A DNA stretch of 29,471 nt from Rhodobacteraceae bacterium UBA7436 (GCA_002478745.1 DLQI01000080.1:1-29471); one strand, 5' to 3'. Positions 1-8,030 are shown, counted from the first letter of the stretch. Made by a program: numbers and translations. The notes: generated by a model not told the origin, from the letters alone.

Positions 1-80
1 AAAGCCAAGTCCCCTTGATCTTCAAACCAAACGATTGCTTTTCGTTCTATTGGGTCGCTCCAGATGATAACACCAATCAT
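1..80 (-). CDS. 5' end of a small conserved-looking protein, cut by the window edge
   Basis: A reading frame starts at ATG 80-78 on the minus strand and stays open to the window edge, giving 26 codons that begin MIGVIIWSDPIERKAI and continue VWFEDQGDLA. A purine-rich GGAGGG lies about 11 bases upstream of the ATG, acceptable as a ribosome binding site. The peptide has the look of a short soluble protein with acidic and aromatic residues; I believe similar short proteins occur in Rhodobacteraceae, but I cannot name a function. It is divergent from the XRE regulator, so bases 81-300 should hold promoters for both. The assignment rests on one open frame and its start context only. Confidence 0.55.
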   Translation of the reverse strand, partial: MIGVIIWSDPIERKAIVWFEDQGDLA

Positions 81-176
81 AATTTTTTAGCCCTCCACTG
101 ATCTCATTCAACAGAATTATTCGACGAGTGAACACATCAAAGCTCGCAACTTCAGCTTGCATTTTGTGTCCGCATC

Positions 177-193
177 AGTATCATTGTGATACT
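177..193. promoter_or_regulatory. Perfect 17-bp palindrome, likely operator
   Basis: AGTATCA, a TTG spacer and TGATACT form a perfect 7+3+7 inverted repeat between the divergent left-edge gene and the XRE regulator, 107 bases before the regulator ATG. XRE-family proteins commonly bind short perfect dyads and repress their own gene, so autoregulation is the natural reading. The function is inferred; the symmetry is seen directly. Confidence 0.6.
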
Positions 194-300
194 AAAGAGC
201 CTCATCTCTGACGCTGTTAAGATCACGTACCCGTAATTGCGCATTGTATGCGAACGCAGAAGCTTCCGAATGGAAGCTAAATCAACTTACGAGGAACGAA

Positions 301-1098
301 ATGATCGCCCCACTCAAGAAACCATCTGAATTGCGCCGCATGTTTGGCGAGAACCTTTGCAGCCTGGCAAAAGGGTATCCGTCGATTTCGGAACTCTCGC
401 GCCGACTCGGCATCAACCGCACCCAATTCAACAGATATCTCTCAGGCGAGAGCTTCCCTCGCCCAGATGTTCTCGCACGCATTTGTTCTTTTTTTGAAAT
501 CGACGCCCGCGTTTTACTGGAACCAGTCGATCGCATACGTGCGGCTTCGGACCCCGTTTCCGGTGATTTCCTCAGCAACTTTGTGGGAACTGGAACACGC
601 AACTTACCCGAAGACATATTCCCAAACGGATTTTATAGCTTTTCCCGCCGCGGCTTTCTTGATGCTGACCAATTTGTACGCGGGCTGGTATTTGTCAAAA
701 GGGACAAAGGCAGTACCTTTATTCGTGGTTACGAGCCAAGGGAAGCAATGGATGCACAAGGTCTAACCATTGACCATCAAGCGCGTGAATTTCGTGGTCT
801 TATTTTACAACAAGAAGAGGGAATCGCCGCCTTCGTTTCGCGACGTAACTCAATGACATCCTCATTCAACTACCTCCATCGTGTCGCGTCCTTTGAGAAC
901 AATTTTTGGGTCGGCTATGTTACCCGTACAGTGCGTGAGTCAATGATGGGCGACCGTGCCACTCGCTTAGTGTATGAACATCTCGGCAGCGACCTAGGTC
1001 GCGCGCGCCAAGTTGCTGCCAATGCTGGCTATTGCAGCATTGGCGATCTCAGCGCTTTTCATCAAAGACTGCTCCAACCGAACGATCCATTCCGGTAA
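301..1098 (+). CDS. XRE-family helix-turn-helix transcriptional regulator
   Basis: A 265-residue DNA-binding regulator. Residues about 8-70 form an XRE/Cro-type helix-turn-helix: ISELSRRLGINRTQFNRYLSG is followed by a Pro-Arg-Pro turn and LARICSFFEID, the usual layout of the five-helix fold. The remaining 190 residues look like a single globular domain with no motif I can name; it could sense a ligand. I chose ATG 301 rather than the in-frame TTG 244 because GAGGA lies 10 bases upstream of it and the TTG extension has no domain content. A perfect 17-bp palindrome upstream (177-193) may be its operator. The Rieske oxygenase gene follows after 106 bases in the same direction and is the likely target. 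The fold is clear; the ligand is unknown. Confidence 0.85.
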   Translation: MIAPLKKPSELRRMFGENLCSLAKGYPSISELSRRLGINRTQFNRYLSGESFPRPDVLARICSFFEIDARVLLEPVDRIRAASDPVSGDFLSNFVGTGTRNLPEDIFPNGFYSFSRRGFLDADQFVRGLVFVKRDKGSTFIRGYEPREAMDAQGLTIDHQAREFRGLILQQEEGIAAFVSRRNSMTSSFNYLHRVASFENNFWVGYVTRTVRESMMGDRATRLVYEHLGSDLGRARQVAANAGYCSIGDLSAFHQRLLQPNDPFR

Positions 1099-1183
1099 TC
1101 CCAAAATCCGCATGTGTCGCATGTAGCAAAGTCAGGTCGCTGCTGCACAAGCAACATGCCCCACGCATCCCTAGCTTAAACTC

Positions 1184-1193
1184 ATCATTGTGA
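1184..1193 (+). promoter_or_regulatory. Echo of the XRE palindrome core before the oxygenase gene
   Basis: ATCATTGTGA here is identical to bases 180-189 of the palindrome in front of the regulator. It abuts the GAGGGAGAG ribosome binding site (1192-1200) of the Rieske gene, so a bound protein would block transcription or initiation. The flanks do not continue the palindrome, so at most this is one and a half half-sites. It may be chance. Confidence 0.3.
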
Positions 1194-1204
1194 GGGAGAG
1201 TTTG

Positions 1205-2362
1205 ATGGATCATGTAACCGATGTCGACGCCGTGCGCCGCCCGATTCATGAGGCACATGGCCTTCCTAATGCGCACTACATCGATCCATCCATTTACGAC
1301 GAGGAAAAGCACGCAGTGCTGTTTTCCGGTTGGGCTGGCCTTGGGGTTGGGGCCGAAGTGCCAGAAATCGGCGATGCGGTTCCACATACTTTTCTAGGCA
1401 TACCCCTCCTTTTGCTACGTGACAAAACAGGCAAAGTACGCGTGTTTCAAAACACCTGCCGCCATCGTGGCATGATTTTAGTCGAGGAACCCCGCAAGAT
1501 TGAGGGGGCAATTCGCTGCCCATACCACAGCTGGTGTTATTCGACCGAGGGCCGCTTGGTCAGCACGCCACATGTTGGCGGACCGGGTCAGAACACCCAC
1601 GACGGAATTGATCATGCTTTGTTGGGCTTGATCGAGATTCGCTGCTACGTCTGGATGGATGTGGTCTGGATCAACATTTCAGGCGATGCGCCAGAATTTG
1701 TAGATGCCAATGCCGAACTGGTCACCCAGTGGGCTGATTTTGGCAAACCACTGTTTCACGGCGGCGAAGACAGTACGTTTCAGCTCACCCTTGATTGCAA
1801 TTGGAAGCTGGCGGTTGAGAACTACTGCGAGAGCTATCATCTGCCCTGGGTTCACCCTGGCCTGAACAGCTATTCACGGCTTGAAGACCACTACCACATC
1901 GAAGTTCCTGAAAAATATTCAGGTCAAGGTACATGGGTTTATCGTCAACTCAAAGACGACGCTGGAAATAGTTTTCCAGACTTTGGAGGCATAGATAACA
2001 AGTGGGATACGGCGGCTGAATACATTTCGGTTTTTCCGAATGTTTTAATGGGTGTTCACCGCGACCACACATTCGCAATCGTCCTGACGCCTGAAGGGCC
2101 TGAAAGAACGATTGAGAATATTCACCTCTATTACGCCGCACCCAAAACGGATTCCAACCTTCGCGCACAAAACACAGAGCAATGGAAACTGATCTTCAAC
2201 GAAGATGTTTTTGTTGTTGAGGGAATGCAACGTGGTCGTCATGCCCCTCAATTCGATGGTGGCCGCTTTTCACCTGCGATGGACGGCCCAACGCACCTGT
2301 TCCACGACTGGGTCGCCTCAAAGCTTCAAACCCATAGAAATGCGAAAATGGCCGCTGAGTGA
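1205..2362 (+). CDS. Rieske [2Fe-2S] non-haem iron oxygenase, alpha subunit
   Basis: A 385-residue terminal oxygenase. The Rieske cluster is held by Cys85-x-His87 and Cys105-x2-His108 (CRHRG and CPYHSW). The catalytic domain has ENYCESYHLPWVHP, in which His212 and His217 are iron ligands; the acidic residue three before the first His, which bridges to the neighbouring Rieske centre, is Glu209. An acid at 333/334 may be the third iron ligand. Most ring-hydroxylating dioxygenases have Asp at the bridge; Glu is typical of CntA/YeaW carnitine oxygenase, choline monooxygenase and glycine-betaine oxygenases. A quaternary amine or N-methyl substrate is therefore my inference, not a proof. ATG 1205 is preceded by GAGGGAGAG; an upstream in-frame GTG at 1190 lies within that site. 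No ferredoxin or reductase lies nearby, so electrons must come from elsewhere. The stop overlaps the next start. Confidence 0.9.
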   Translation: MDHVTDVDAVRRPIHEAHGLPNAHYIDPSIYDEEKHAVLFSGWAGLGVGAEVPEIGDAVPHTFLGIPLLLLRDKTGKVRVFQNTCRHRGMILVEEPRKIEGAIRCPYHSWCYSTEGRLVSTPHVGGPGQNTHDGIDHALLGLIEIRCYVWMDVVWINISGDAPEFVDANAELVTQWADFGKPLFHGGEDSTFQLTLDCNWKLAVENYCESYHLPWVHPGLNSYSRLEDHYHIEVPEKYSGQGTWVYRQLKDDAGNSFPDFGGIDNKWDTAAEYISVFPNVLMGVHRDHTFAIVLTPEGPERTIENIHLYYAAPKTDSNLRAQNTEQWKLIFNEDVFVVEGMQRGRHAPQFDGGRFSPAMDGPTHLFHDWVASKLQTHRNAKMAAE

Positions 2363-2580
2363 AGTCGCTAGATCGCCAGCTGCTAAAAGCCCATGATGCA
2401 AATGATACCGCCGCCTTGGTGTCTCTCTACACGCAAGCAGCAGACCACACGGACGATGTCGACGCCGCCTGCTTCTACCTAACGCATGCCTATGTGTTCG
2501 CATTAGAACGCGGCGACAAGGCTGCTGACGCTCTGCGCGAGCGCCTTGCAGCTCGAGGGCGAGAACCCTCACACGACTAG
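2359..2580 (+). CDS. Small helical protein coupled to the Rieske oxygenase
   Basis: A 73-residue protein starting at GTG 2359, whose last two bases are the first two of the TGA stop of the oxygenase gene (GTGA overlap). This implies translational coupling and roughly equal output. The sequence is predicted all-helical: KAHDANDTAALVSLYTQAA and then a Cys-Phe-Tyr-Leu-Thr-His-Ala-Tyr stretch and ALERGDKAADALRERLAARG, resembling two TPR-like helix pairs. It has a single cysteine, so it is not a ferredoxin. A helper or scaffold for the oxygenase is plausible. Its stop overlaps the stop of the convergent amidase in a shared CTAG. I do not recognise a named family. Confidence 0.75.
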   Translation: MKSLDRQLLKAHDANDTAALVSLYTQAADHTDDVDAACFYLTHAYVFALERGDKAADALRERLAARGREPSHD

Positions 2581-3992
2581 AACGCAGGGGGCCGCCTTTC
2601 TGGCCACAAGGTCGCCTCATGCCAAGTTTGCGCCATACGCAGCAGTTTAGCATCTGATCCACGCTTACCGATCAATTGCAGGCCCATTGGCATATCGTTT
2701 GGTCCACCAAAGCCGATTGGTACATTGACGACAGGCAGACCCAGTAGCCCCGGCGCAATTACAACTTCCATCCAACGATGATAAGTGTCCATCTGTTGTC
2801 CGTTGATCGCCGTTGGGTTCACAAGGTTCACATCAAACGGCCACACTTGCGCAGATGGCAGTACCAGAACGTCATACGCCTCGAACAACTCACTCGCGCG
2901 AAGGAACCAATCCGACCGGATCACGCTTGCCTTGTGTACATCCAGCGCCGACATCGCGATGCCACGCTCGATCTCATAAATAGCAGCAGGTTTCAATTTT
3001 CCGCGTGTGGCAGGGTCGTCATATAAACCTGCCATACCTGCCCCAACAGCAAAGCTGCGCAATGTGATCCAGCTGTCCCAGATCGCAGCCGCCGAAAACG
3101 GGGCAGGAACCTCAGAAACGTTCCAACCCAAATCACCCATCTGCGCCAATGCAGTTTGGGCCAGAGCATCAATGCCTTCTTCATATTTCAACGCACCGCC
3201 CCAATCACCAAGCCATCCAACGCTTGCGCCAGAAATATTTACCTTGAGAGCGGGAAGCGTGGTGCCCTGATCAAAGCTCATTGGTTGACGCGGATCGTTA
3301 CCAGACATCGTGTCCAACAACGCGGCTAAATCCGAGGGATTGCGCGCCATCGGACCGTTGGTCGCCAAATGATGCAAGAAGGTGTCCCCATTAGGTTCTG
3401 ACGGTACCAACCCAAATGTAGGGCGCATCCCATAAACGTTGTTCCACGCCGCTGGGTTGCGCAGTGATCCCATCATATCAGACCCATCGGCGACACTTAC
3501 CATCCCACACGCCAATGCCGCCGCGGCACCGCCAGAGGAACCACCCGCAGAACATGTTTGATCATAAGGGTTCTTTGTCGCGCCAAAAACTGGGTTGAAT
3601 GTGTGGCTGCCCAAACCAAACTCTGGCGTATTGGTTTTCCCAATAACAATAGCACCCGCAGTTTTTAGTCGTTCAACTACAATGTCATCCTTTGGTGCGA
3701 CTTCGCCCGCAAACAATGGCGATCCCATTGTTGTGACGAAACCTTTAGCATTCGCCAAATCCTTGATTGCAATCGGGATACCATGAAGCCACCCTTTTCG
3801 CGGTGCAGATTGCGCGGCTTGTGCCTGCGCCAATAACGCATTGTGTTCGCCCAAGGAAACGATAGCGTTCACTGTGCCATTCACGTCATCGATCCGATCA
3901 AGAGTCGATTGCATCAACTCAGCGATGGATAATTCACCTGATTTTATCAATGCGGACAAAGCGAGGGCGGAGCTGTAATTTAAGTTAGTCAT
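2577..3992 (-). CDS. Amidase-signature family hydrolase
   Basis: A 471-residue amidase-signature enzyme that hydrolyses C-N amide bonds using a Ser-cisSer-Lys triad. The triad is visible as Lys77 (IPIAIKDLA), Ser153 in SAGGSSGGAAAA, and nucleophile Ser176 in GSDMMGSLRNPA. The usual form of the last motif is GSDTGGS, so Thr-Gly is replaced by Met-Met next to the oxyanion hole; this variant probably marks a subgroup rather than loss of function. No signal peptide is seen, so it is cytoplasmic. I chose ATG 3992 over a TTG nine codons upstream, as the family normally starts close to this point; neither has a strong ribosome binding site. It could also be annotated as GatA-like, but no gatB or gatC is near. 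It is convergent with the oxygenase pair. Confidence 0.88.
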   Translation of the reverse strand: MTNLNYSSALALSALIKSGELSIAELMQSTLDRIDDVNGTVNAIVSLGEHNALLAQAQAAQSAPRKGWLHGIPIAIKDLANAKGFVTTMGSPLFAGEVAPKDDIVVERLKTAGAIVIGKTNTPEFGLGSHTFNPVFGATKNPYDQTCSAGGSSGGAAAALACGMVSVADGSDMMGSLRNPAAWNNVYGMRPTFGLVPSEPNGDTFLHHLATNGPMARNPSDLAALLDTMSGNDPRQPMSFDQGTTLPALKVNISGASVGWLGDWGGALKYEEGIDALAQTALAQMGDLGWNVSEVPAPFSAAAIWDSWITLRSFAVGAGMAGLYDDPATRGKLKPAAIYEIERGIAMSALDVHKASVIRSDWFLRASELFEAYDVLVLPSAQVWPFDVNLVNPTAINGQQMDTYHRWMEVVIAPGLLGLPVVNVPIGFGGPNDMPMGLQLIGKRGSDAKLLRMAQTWHEATLWPERRPPAF

Positions 3993-4043
3993 AATCACAT
4001 CAAACCCGCCACGATACAAAGTAGCAAGGCTGAACTATCTAGG

Positions 4044-4646
4044 TTACGTATCGAACAGCCCACCTAAAGGGGACCAAGCGCGCTGGTCAGGAATATGCAA
4101 ACGCATAACATCGCCCACTTTCAACAACCCTTCACGCTCAACAGATGCTGTTACACCGCGTCGACCAACAGCGGCGGGTTTGAATTTTGCGCCAAAACCT
4201 TCGTGCTCCATCTCAATCTCGCGACCTGGCAAAACACAAGGACGGTTCTCCATATCAATCATCAGTGTCGCGCCCGTTGTGTCTGATTGTAAGCGTGAAG
4301 ACGGCGGAACATGCGTGAAATCAGCGATCCCCTCAAGGATCAAAGAAGCACCGAGCAATGTGGGGTCAATATCCTCAAGGCCCATCTTTTCTGCAATCCG
4401 TGCAATCTCTTCAGCAGACATGACGCTAAGCTGGCGAACGTTGTTGATTGTAGTGCCTTGCACATGCTGCGACTTTACTCGCACACACGACGGGCGCGTG
4501 ACGCCAAAATGCGCCTCACCTGCGAAACCGCCAAACACTGCCATAGCCTCATTCAACGGCTCTGATCGCATGGTGCCGCTATCAGCCACAACCCGGCCCA
4601 GCCACGTTATGCGGGCTGTATATTCTGTTGGCATAAGTGCTGGCAT
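4044..4646 (-). CDS. MOSC-domain protein
   Basis: A 200-residue protein with the MOSC fold (the C-terminal domain of molybdenum-cofactor sulfurases), including GFAGEAHFG near residue 40, QLSVMSAEEI, the LLGASLILEGI strand, and a RPC cysteine near residue 136 within ENRPCVLPGREIE. MOSC proteins handle or receive sulphur linked to the molybdenum cofactor, or bind Moco for N-hydroxylated compound reduction; this short stand-alone type is mostly uncharacterised. AGGAG at 4653-4657 precedes ATG 4646 at good distance. The amidase follows 51 bases downstream on the same strand, so the two may be co-transcribed. The terminator at 4695-4717 separates it from ftsH. Confidence 0.8.
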   Translation of the reverse strand: MPALMPTEYTARITWLGRVVADSGTMRSEPLNEAMAVFGGFAGEAHFGVTRPSCVRVKSQHVQGTTINNVRQLSVMSAEEIARIAEKMGLEDIDPTLLGASLILEGIADFTHVPPSSRLQSDTTGATLMIDMENRPCVLPGREIEMEHEGFGAKFKPAAVGRRGVTASVEREGLLKVGDVMRLHIPDQRAWSPLGGLFDT

Positions 4647-4684
4647 GGAGAACTCCTAAAGCGATCTGTTGAAGCAAGCATAGC

Positions 4685-4726
4685 AAAAAAGAAAAGGCCC
4701 CGCATATAGCAGGGCCTATGATTTTT
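4685..4726. terminator. Bidirectional rho-independent terminator after ftsH
   Basis: AGGCCC (4695-4700) pairs with GGGCCT (4712-4717), and inner GC/GC pairs shorten the loop. On the minus strand the hairpin is followed by TTTTCTTTTTT, ideal for ending the ftsH transcript. On the plus strand it is followed by a run of six T (4721-4726), so it may work both ways. Confidence 0.88.
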
Positions 4727-4752
4727 TGTACATTCTAGATCAATAACTGTGA

Positions 4753-6681
4753 TCAGGAAGGTGTTGGATCGGTATCGCCATCATCCGTTGATGGTGCCTT
4801 CTTCGCCTTGGCCTTTGTTTTTGCCTTGGGGATCGCCGTGACACTTGGTGCAGCTTTGTTTGCCACATCGTCATCGCCATCTTCTGGCTCATTTGGCAAT
4901 TCACCCGCAATCACGCGTTTGATCTCTTCACCCGTCAAAGTTTCATATTCAAGCAGACCTTGGGCCATGCGTTCGAACTCAACTTCTTTTTCTTGGATGA
5001 TTTTTAAAGCCCAGTCATATCCGTCTTGGATGAACTTTTGAACTTCTTCTTCGATCATCTCTTTGGTATTGGCGGAGACAGAAAAACCACCGGTGCGACC
5101 AGAATAGCCTTCAGCAGCTTCTGAATAGTCGATGTTACCGACCTTGTCCGACATACCCCAACGCAGAACCATTGCACGAGCCAATGAAGAGGCCTGCATG
5201 ATATCGCCAGCTGGGCCATTTGACACAGAATCAGGACCATATTTGTGGATCTCTGCCGCCTTACCCGCCATGGTCATTGCCAAACGCTGGTGGCATTCGT
5301 CTTTGAACATGTTGAGGCGATCCATTTCTGGAAGGCTCATTACCATGCCCAAGGCGCCGCCGCGTGGAATAATCGTGGCCTTATAAACAGGATCACATTT
5401 CGGCAATGTCATCCCAACCAATGCGTGACCAGCTTCGTGATAGGCAGTCATCTCTTTTTGTTCTGTCGTCATAACCATGCTGCGGCGCTCGGCCCCCATC
5501 ATGATCTTATCTTTGGCAGACTCGAAATCACCCATCGCGACGAAACGGCGACCGACACGCGCAGCAGTCAATGCCGCCTCATTCACAAGGTTCGCCAAAT
5601 CCGCACCTGAGAAGCCCGGGGTACCACGCGCAATGATGCGCAGATCTACGTCGGGACCAAGTGGAGATTTACGCGCATGCACGCCCAAAATCTTTTCACG
5701 TCCTTTGATGTCAGGATTGCCAACAGTCACCTGACGGTCAAAACGACCTGGGCGCAGCAACGCAGGGTCCAAAACATCTTTGCGGTTTGTCGCTGCGATA
5801 ATGATAACGCCTTCGTTGGATTCAAAACCATCCATCTCAACCAGCAATTGGTTCAACGTTTGCTCACGCTCATCGTTGCCACCACCGTGGCCAGCGCCAC
5901 GTGCACGACCAACCGCATCGATCTCATCGATAAACACGATGCACGGTGCGTTCTTTTTGGCTTGTTCAAACATGTCGCGCACACGCGATGCACCCACGCC
6001 AACGAACATCTCAACAAAGTCAGAACCGGAAATGGTGAAGAATGGAACACCAGCTTCGCCTGCAATGGCACGGGCCAAAAGCGTTTTACCGGTACCTGGA
6101 GGGCCCTCTAGCAAAGCGCCCTTTGGAATTTTGCCGCCAAGACGCGAAAACTTCTGCGGGTTGCGCAAGAATTCAACGATCTCTTCCAGCTCTTCCTTGG
6201 CTTCATCAATGCCTGCCACGTCATCAAAGGTCACGCGACCTTCTTTTTCAGTGAGCATCTTAGCCTTGGATTTCCCAAAGCCCATTGCCCCGCCTTTGCC
6301 GCCGCCTTGCATGCGGTTCATGAAGAATATCCACACACCGATCAGCAAGAGAACGGGAAGGATCGTCATAATGAACGCTGAAAAGCCTGACTGCTGTTGT
6401 TGCTCCGCACGTACTGGCACTTTGTTTTGCAACAAAATTTCAGTCACTTTTGCATCGCTTGGGATGATCGCAATGAAGTCTTCTGTTCCTTTGCGGAACA
6501 GAACCTTCTCACCGTCCAGCGTGACGTTGCTGACGGCGCCGTTCTCAACATCGGTTACAAATTCCGAATAGCTAAGTTCACGGCTCTGCATATTAGTGTT
6601 TGAACCGCCGAAGAGGTTAAACAATGCGAGGACCAAGAGGAACAAAACCACCCAAAAGGCGATATTACGTGCATTTCCCAA
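4753..6681 (-). CDS. ftsH: ATP-dependent zinc metalloprotease FtsH
   Basis: A 642-residue membrane-anchored AAA+ protease that degrades misfolded membrane proteins and, in E. coli, sigma-32 and LpxC. Transmembrane segments are at about 8-24 and 103-121, with a periplasmic domain between them. Walker A is GPPGTGKT (193-200), Walker B is CIVFIDEID (about 247-255), and the second region of homology ends in LLRPGRFDR. The zinc site is HEAGH (415-419), with Asp493 in AGDIMQAS as the third ligand. The tail is low-complexity Lys/Ala-rich. Translation begins at TTG 6681, with AGGAGA about 10 bases upstream, and the peptide MGNARNIAFWV is the normal family N-terminus. It is the last gene of the ruv-tol block, 77 bases after tilS. 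The presence of rpoH in the same window fits its known substrate. Confidence 0.98.
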   Translation of the reverse strand: MGNARNIAFWVVLFLLVLALFNLFGGSNTNMQSRELSYSEFVTDVENGAVSNVTLDGEKVLFRKGTEDFIAIIPSDAKVTEILLQNKVPVRAEQQQQSGFSAFIMTILPVLLLIGVWIFFMNRMQGGGKGGAMGFGKSKAKMLTEKEGRVTFDDVAGIDEAKEELEEIVEFLRNPQKFSRLGGKIPKGALLEGPPGTGKTLLARAIAGEAGVPFFTISGSDFVEMFVGVGASRVRDMFEQAKKNAPCIVFIDEIDAVGRARGAGHGGGNDEREQTLNQLLVEMDGFESNEGVIIIAATNRKDVLDPALLRPGRFDRQVTVGNPDIKGREKILGVHARKSPLGPDVDLRIIARGTPGFSGADLANLVNEAALTAARVGRRFVAMGDFESAKDKIMMGAERRSMVMTTEQKEMTAYHEAGHALVGMTLPKCDPVYKATIIPRGGALGMVMSLPEMDRLNMFKDECHQRLAMTMAGKAAEIHKYGPDSVSNGPAGDIMQASSLARAMVLRWGMSDKVGNIDYSEAAEGYSGRTGGFSVSANTKEMIEEEVQKFIQDGYDWALKIIQEKEVEFERMAQGLLEYETLTGEEIKRVIAGELPNEPEDGDDDVANKAAPSVTAIPKAKTKAKAKKAPSTDDGDTDPTPS

Positions 6682-6758
6682 GGAAACTTCTCCTAAAATT
6701 CGACAGCGCCAACCAAATCAGCGCCCTTTAGCTTAAGATAGTGATCAATTGCGCAGGT

Positions 6759-8009
6759 TCAATGCGATAATAGTGTCGCAATGAAGGTATCTGCGTCTCT
6801 TTCGAGTGTCGCCACCCATTCAGTACCTTGGTCAGTCAATGGAGACGCAATTAACGCATCGCCACACCAAACCGCAGGGAGCGACAATATTGCTTCTCTT
6901 GGCAGGCCCAAGTCACGCCACGCATCGTTGCTACGCACCCCGACCTCGCCCAGCGGGCGGAAACTCAATCCATCACGATCAGCGGGGCCAGTGAACCGCC
7001 ACCGCCCATCCCATAGCTCGTCAATTGCGCACGAGATGCCACGCACAGCATTCAACTCGCGACACACGTAAATACGACCCTGTTTATAGACGACTTGGCA
7101 ACCATCAACGGTGCTAGAAACCCCATTTTTCATCGAATTTTGCACCTGCGAGACGCCACCACGGCGGGGTGAATAGGTCGCGCCATTCACCCACATAATC
7201 GCCCGAACCAGAAGGCGACGGGCAATCTCAACGGGCAATGCATTGTACCGTTCAAGGTCAATTCGTACAGTCCCAAGTGTCATTTCACATGCGTCTCTCG
7301 CCGCCAATGATGTGTGCCACTCAAGTGCCGCACGCGCATCAGACATGTTGCCAGCAACCACAGCCAAGGTCTGCGCGTTCAAGCCCAGAGGAGCGAGTAC
7401 TTTTAGCGCATCGCGCATCCGAATTCGCTCAAAATCACGATTTTCATTACTGGGATCTTCGGCCCAAGTCACGTTTTCTTGGCGCAAAAAATCGCGTAAG
7501 TGCTCACGCGCGGCTCCTAAAAGTGGCCTTAGCCATGTCACACCATGGCGTTGGCTCTCAAACGCCATGGCAGCCAAACCATCAATCCCTGCGCCGCGCG
7601 CCATGCGCATCAGCAGTGTTTCGGCCTGATCATCGGCGTTGTGACCCAAAGCCACGACATCAATGTCGCGAGTTTTGGCCCACTTAGCGATCAAATCATA
7701 TCGCGCGTCACGTGCGTTGCTCTGTAGGTTGCCTGCACCATCCCATCCCGTCCAATGCACGACGGTATGTGGAACATCCAGTTTAGCACATTGGGCAGAA
7801 ACCACCCTAAGCTCAGCATCCGTGCCGTCGCGCAATCCATGGTCAACCGAAATTGCATGCAACGCGGTGCCAGCTTGCTTGGCATAGCGCGCCATCAAAA
7901 CCAGCAATGCGATCGAGTCACCACCGCCAGAGACTGCCACACCAATCCCCTTAAGGTCATGAGACGACATTTGTCGTGCAATCAATTCAGCAAGTTGGGT
8001 TTTCGACAT
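6759..8009 (-). CDS. tilS: tRNA(Ile)-lysidine synthase
   Basis: A 416-residue cytoplasmic enzyme that uses ATP to attach lysine to C34 of the CAU-anticodon tRNA(Ile), so that it reads AUA. The PP-loop is SGGGDS at 27-32, within VAVSGGGDSIALLVLM, followed by SVDHGLR and the LGHNADDQAETLLMRMARGAG signature near residue 120-140. The C-terminal part (about 220-416) is divergent, as is usual outside the N-terminal ATPase domain. The length is normal for the family. It starts 21 bases after cpoB, with only a weak GGAT ribosome binding site, so coupling to the upstream gene may help. A perfect 10-bp inverted repeat lies within the coding region at 7543-7570. Confidence 0.96.
   Translation of the reverse strand: MSKTQLAELIARQMSSHDLKGIGVAVSGGGDSIALLVLMARYAKQAGTALHAISVDHGLRDGTDAELRVVSAQCAKLDVPHTVVHWTGWDGAGNLQSNARDARYDLIAKWAKTRDIDVVALGHNADDQAETLLMRMARGAGIDGLAAMAFESQRHGVTWLRPLLGAAREHLRDFLRQENVTWAEDPSNENRDFERIRMRDALKVLAPLGLNAQTLAVVAGNMSDARAALEWHTSLAARDACEMTLGTVRIDLERYNALPVEIARRLLVRAIMWVNGATYSPRRGGVSQVQNSMKNGVSSTVDGCQVVYKQGRIYVCRELNAVRGISCAIDELWDGRWRFTGPADRDGLSFRPLGEVGVRSNDAWRDLGLPREAILSLPAVWCGDALIASPLTDQGTEWVATLERDADTFIATLLSH
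7543..7570. repeat. Perfect 10-bp inverted repeat inside tilS
   Basis: CCATGGCGTT (7543-7552) and AACGCCATGG (7561-7570) flank an 8-base loop. It encodes AMAFESQRHG of TilS, a conserved stretch, so coding constraint may explain it, yet the GC-rich stem would be stable in mRNA. Confidence 0.5.
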
Positions 8010-8030
8010 GTGGTTACATCCAACTATGGA

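Noticed and set aside
1205..1580. A stand-alone ferredoxin or Rieske subunit
   Set aside because: The frame continues into a full catalytic iron domain, so it is one oxygenase alpha subunit.
5780..6571. A 263-codon plus-strand open frame opposite ftsH
   Set aside because: It is antisense to a certain gene, low in complexity and without a ribosome binding site or known motif.
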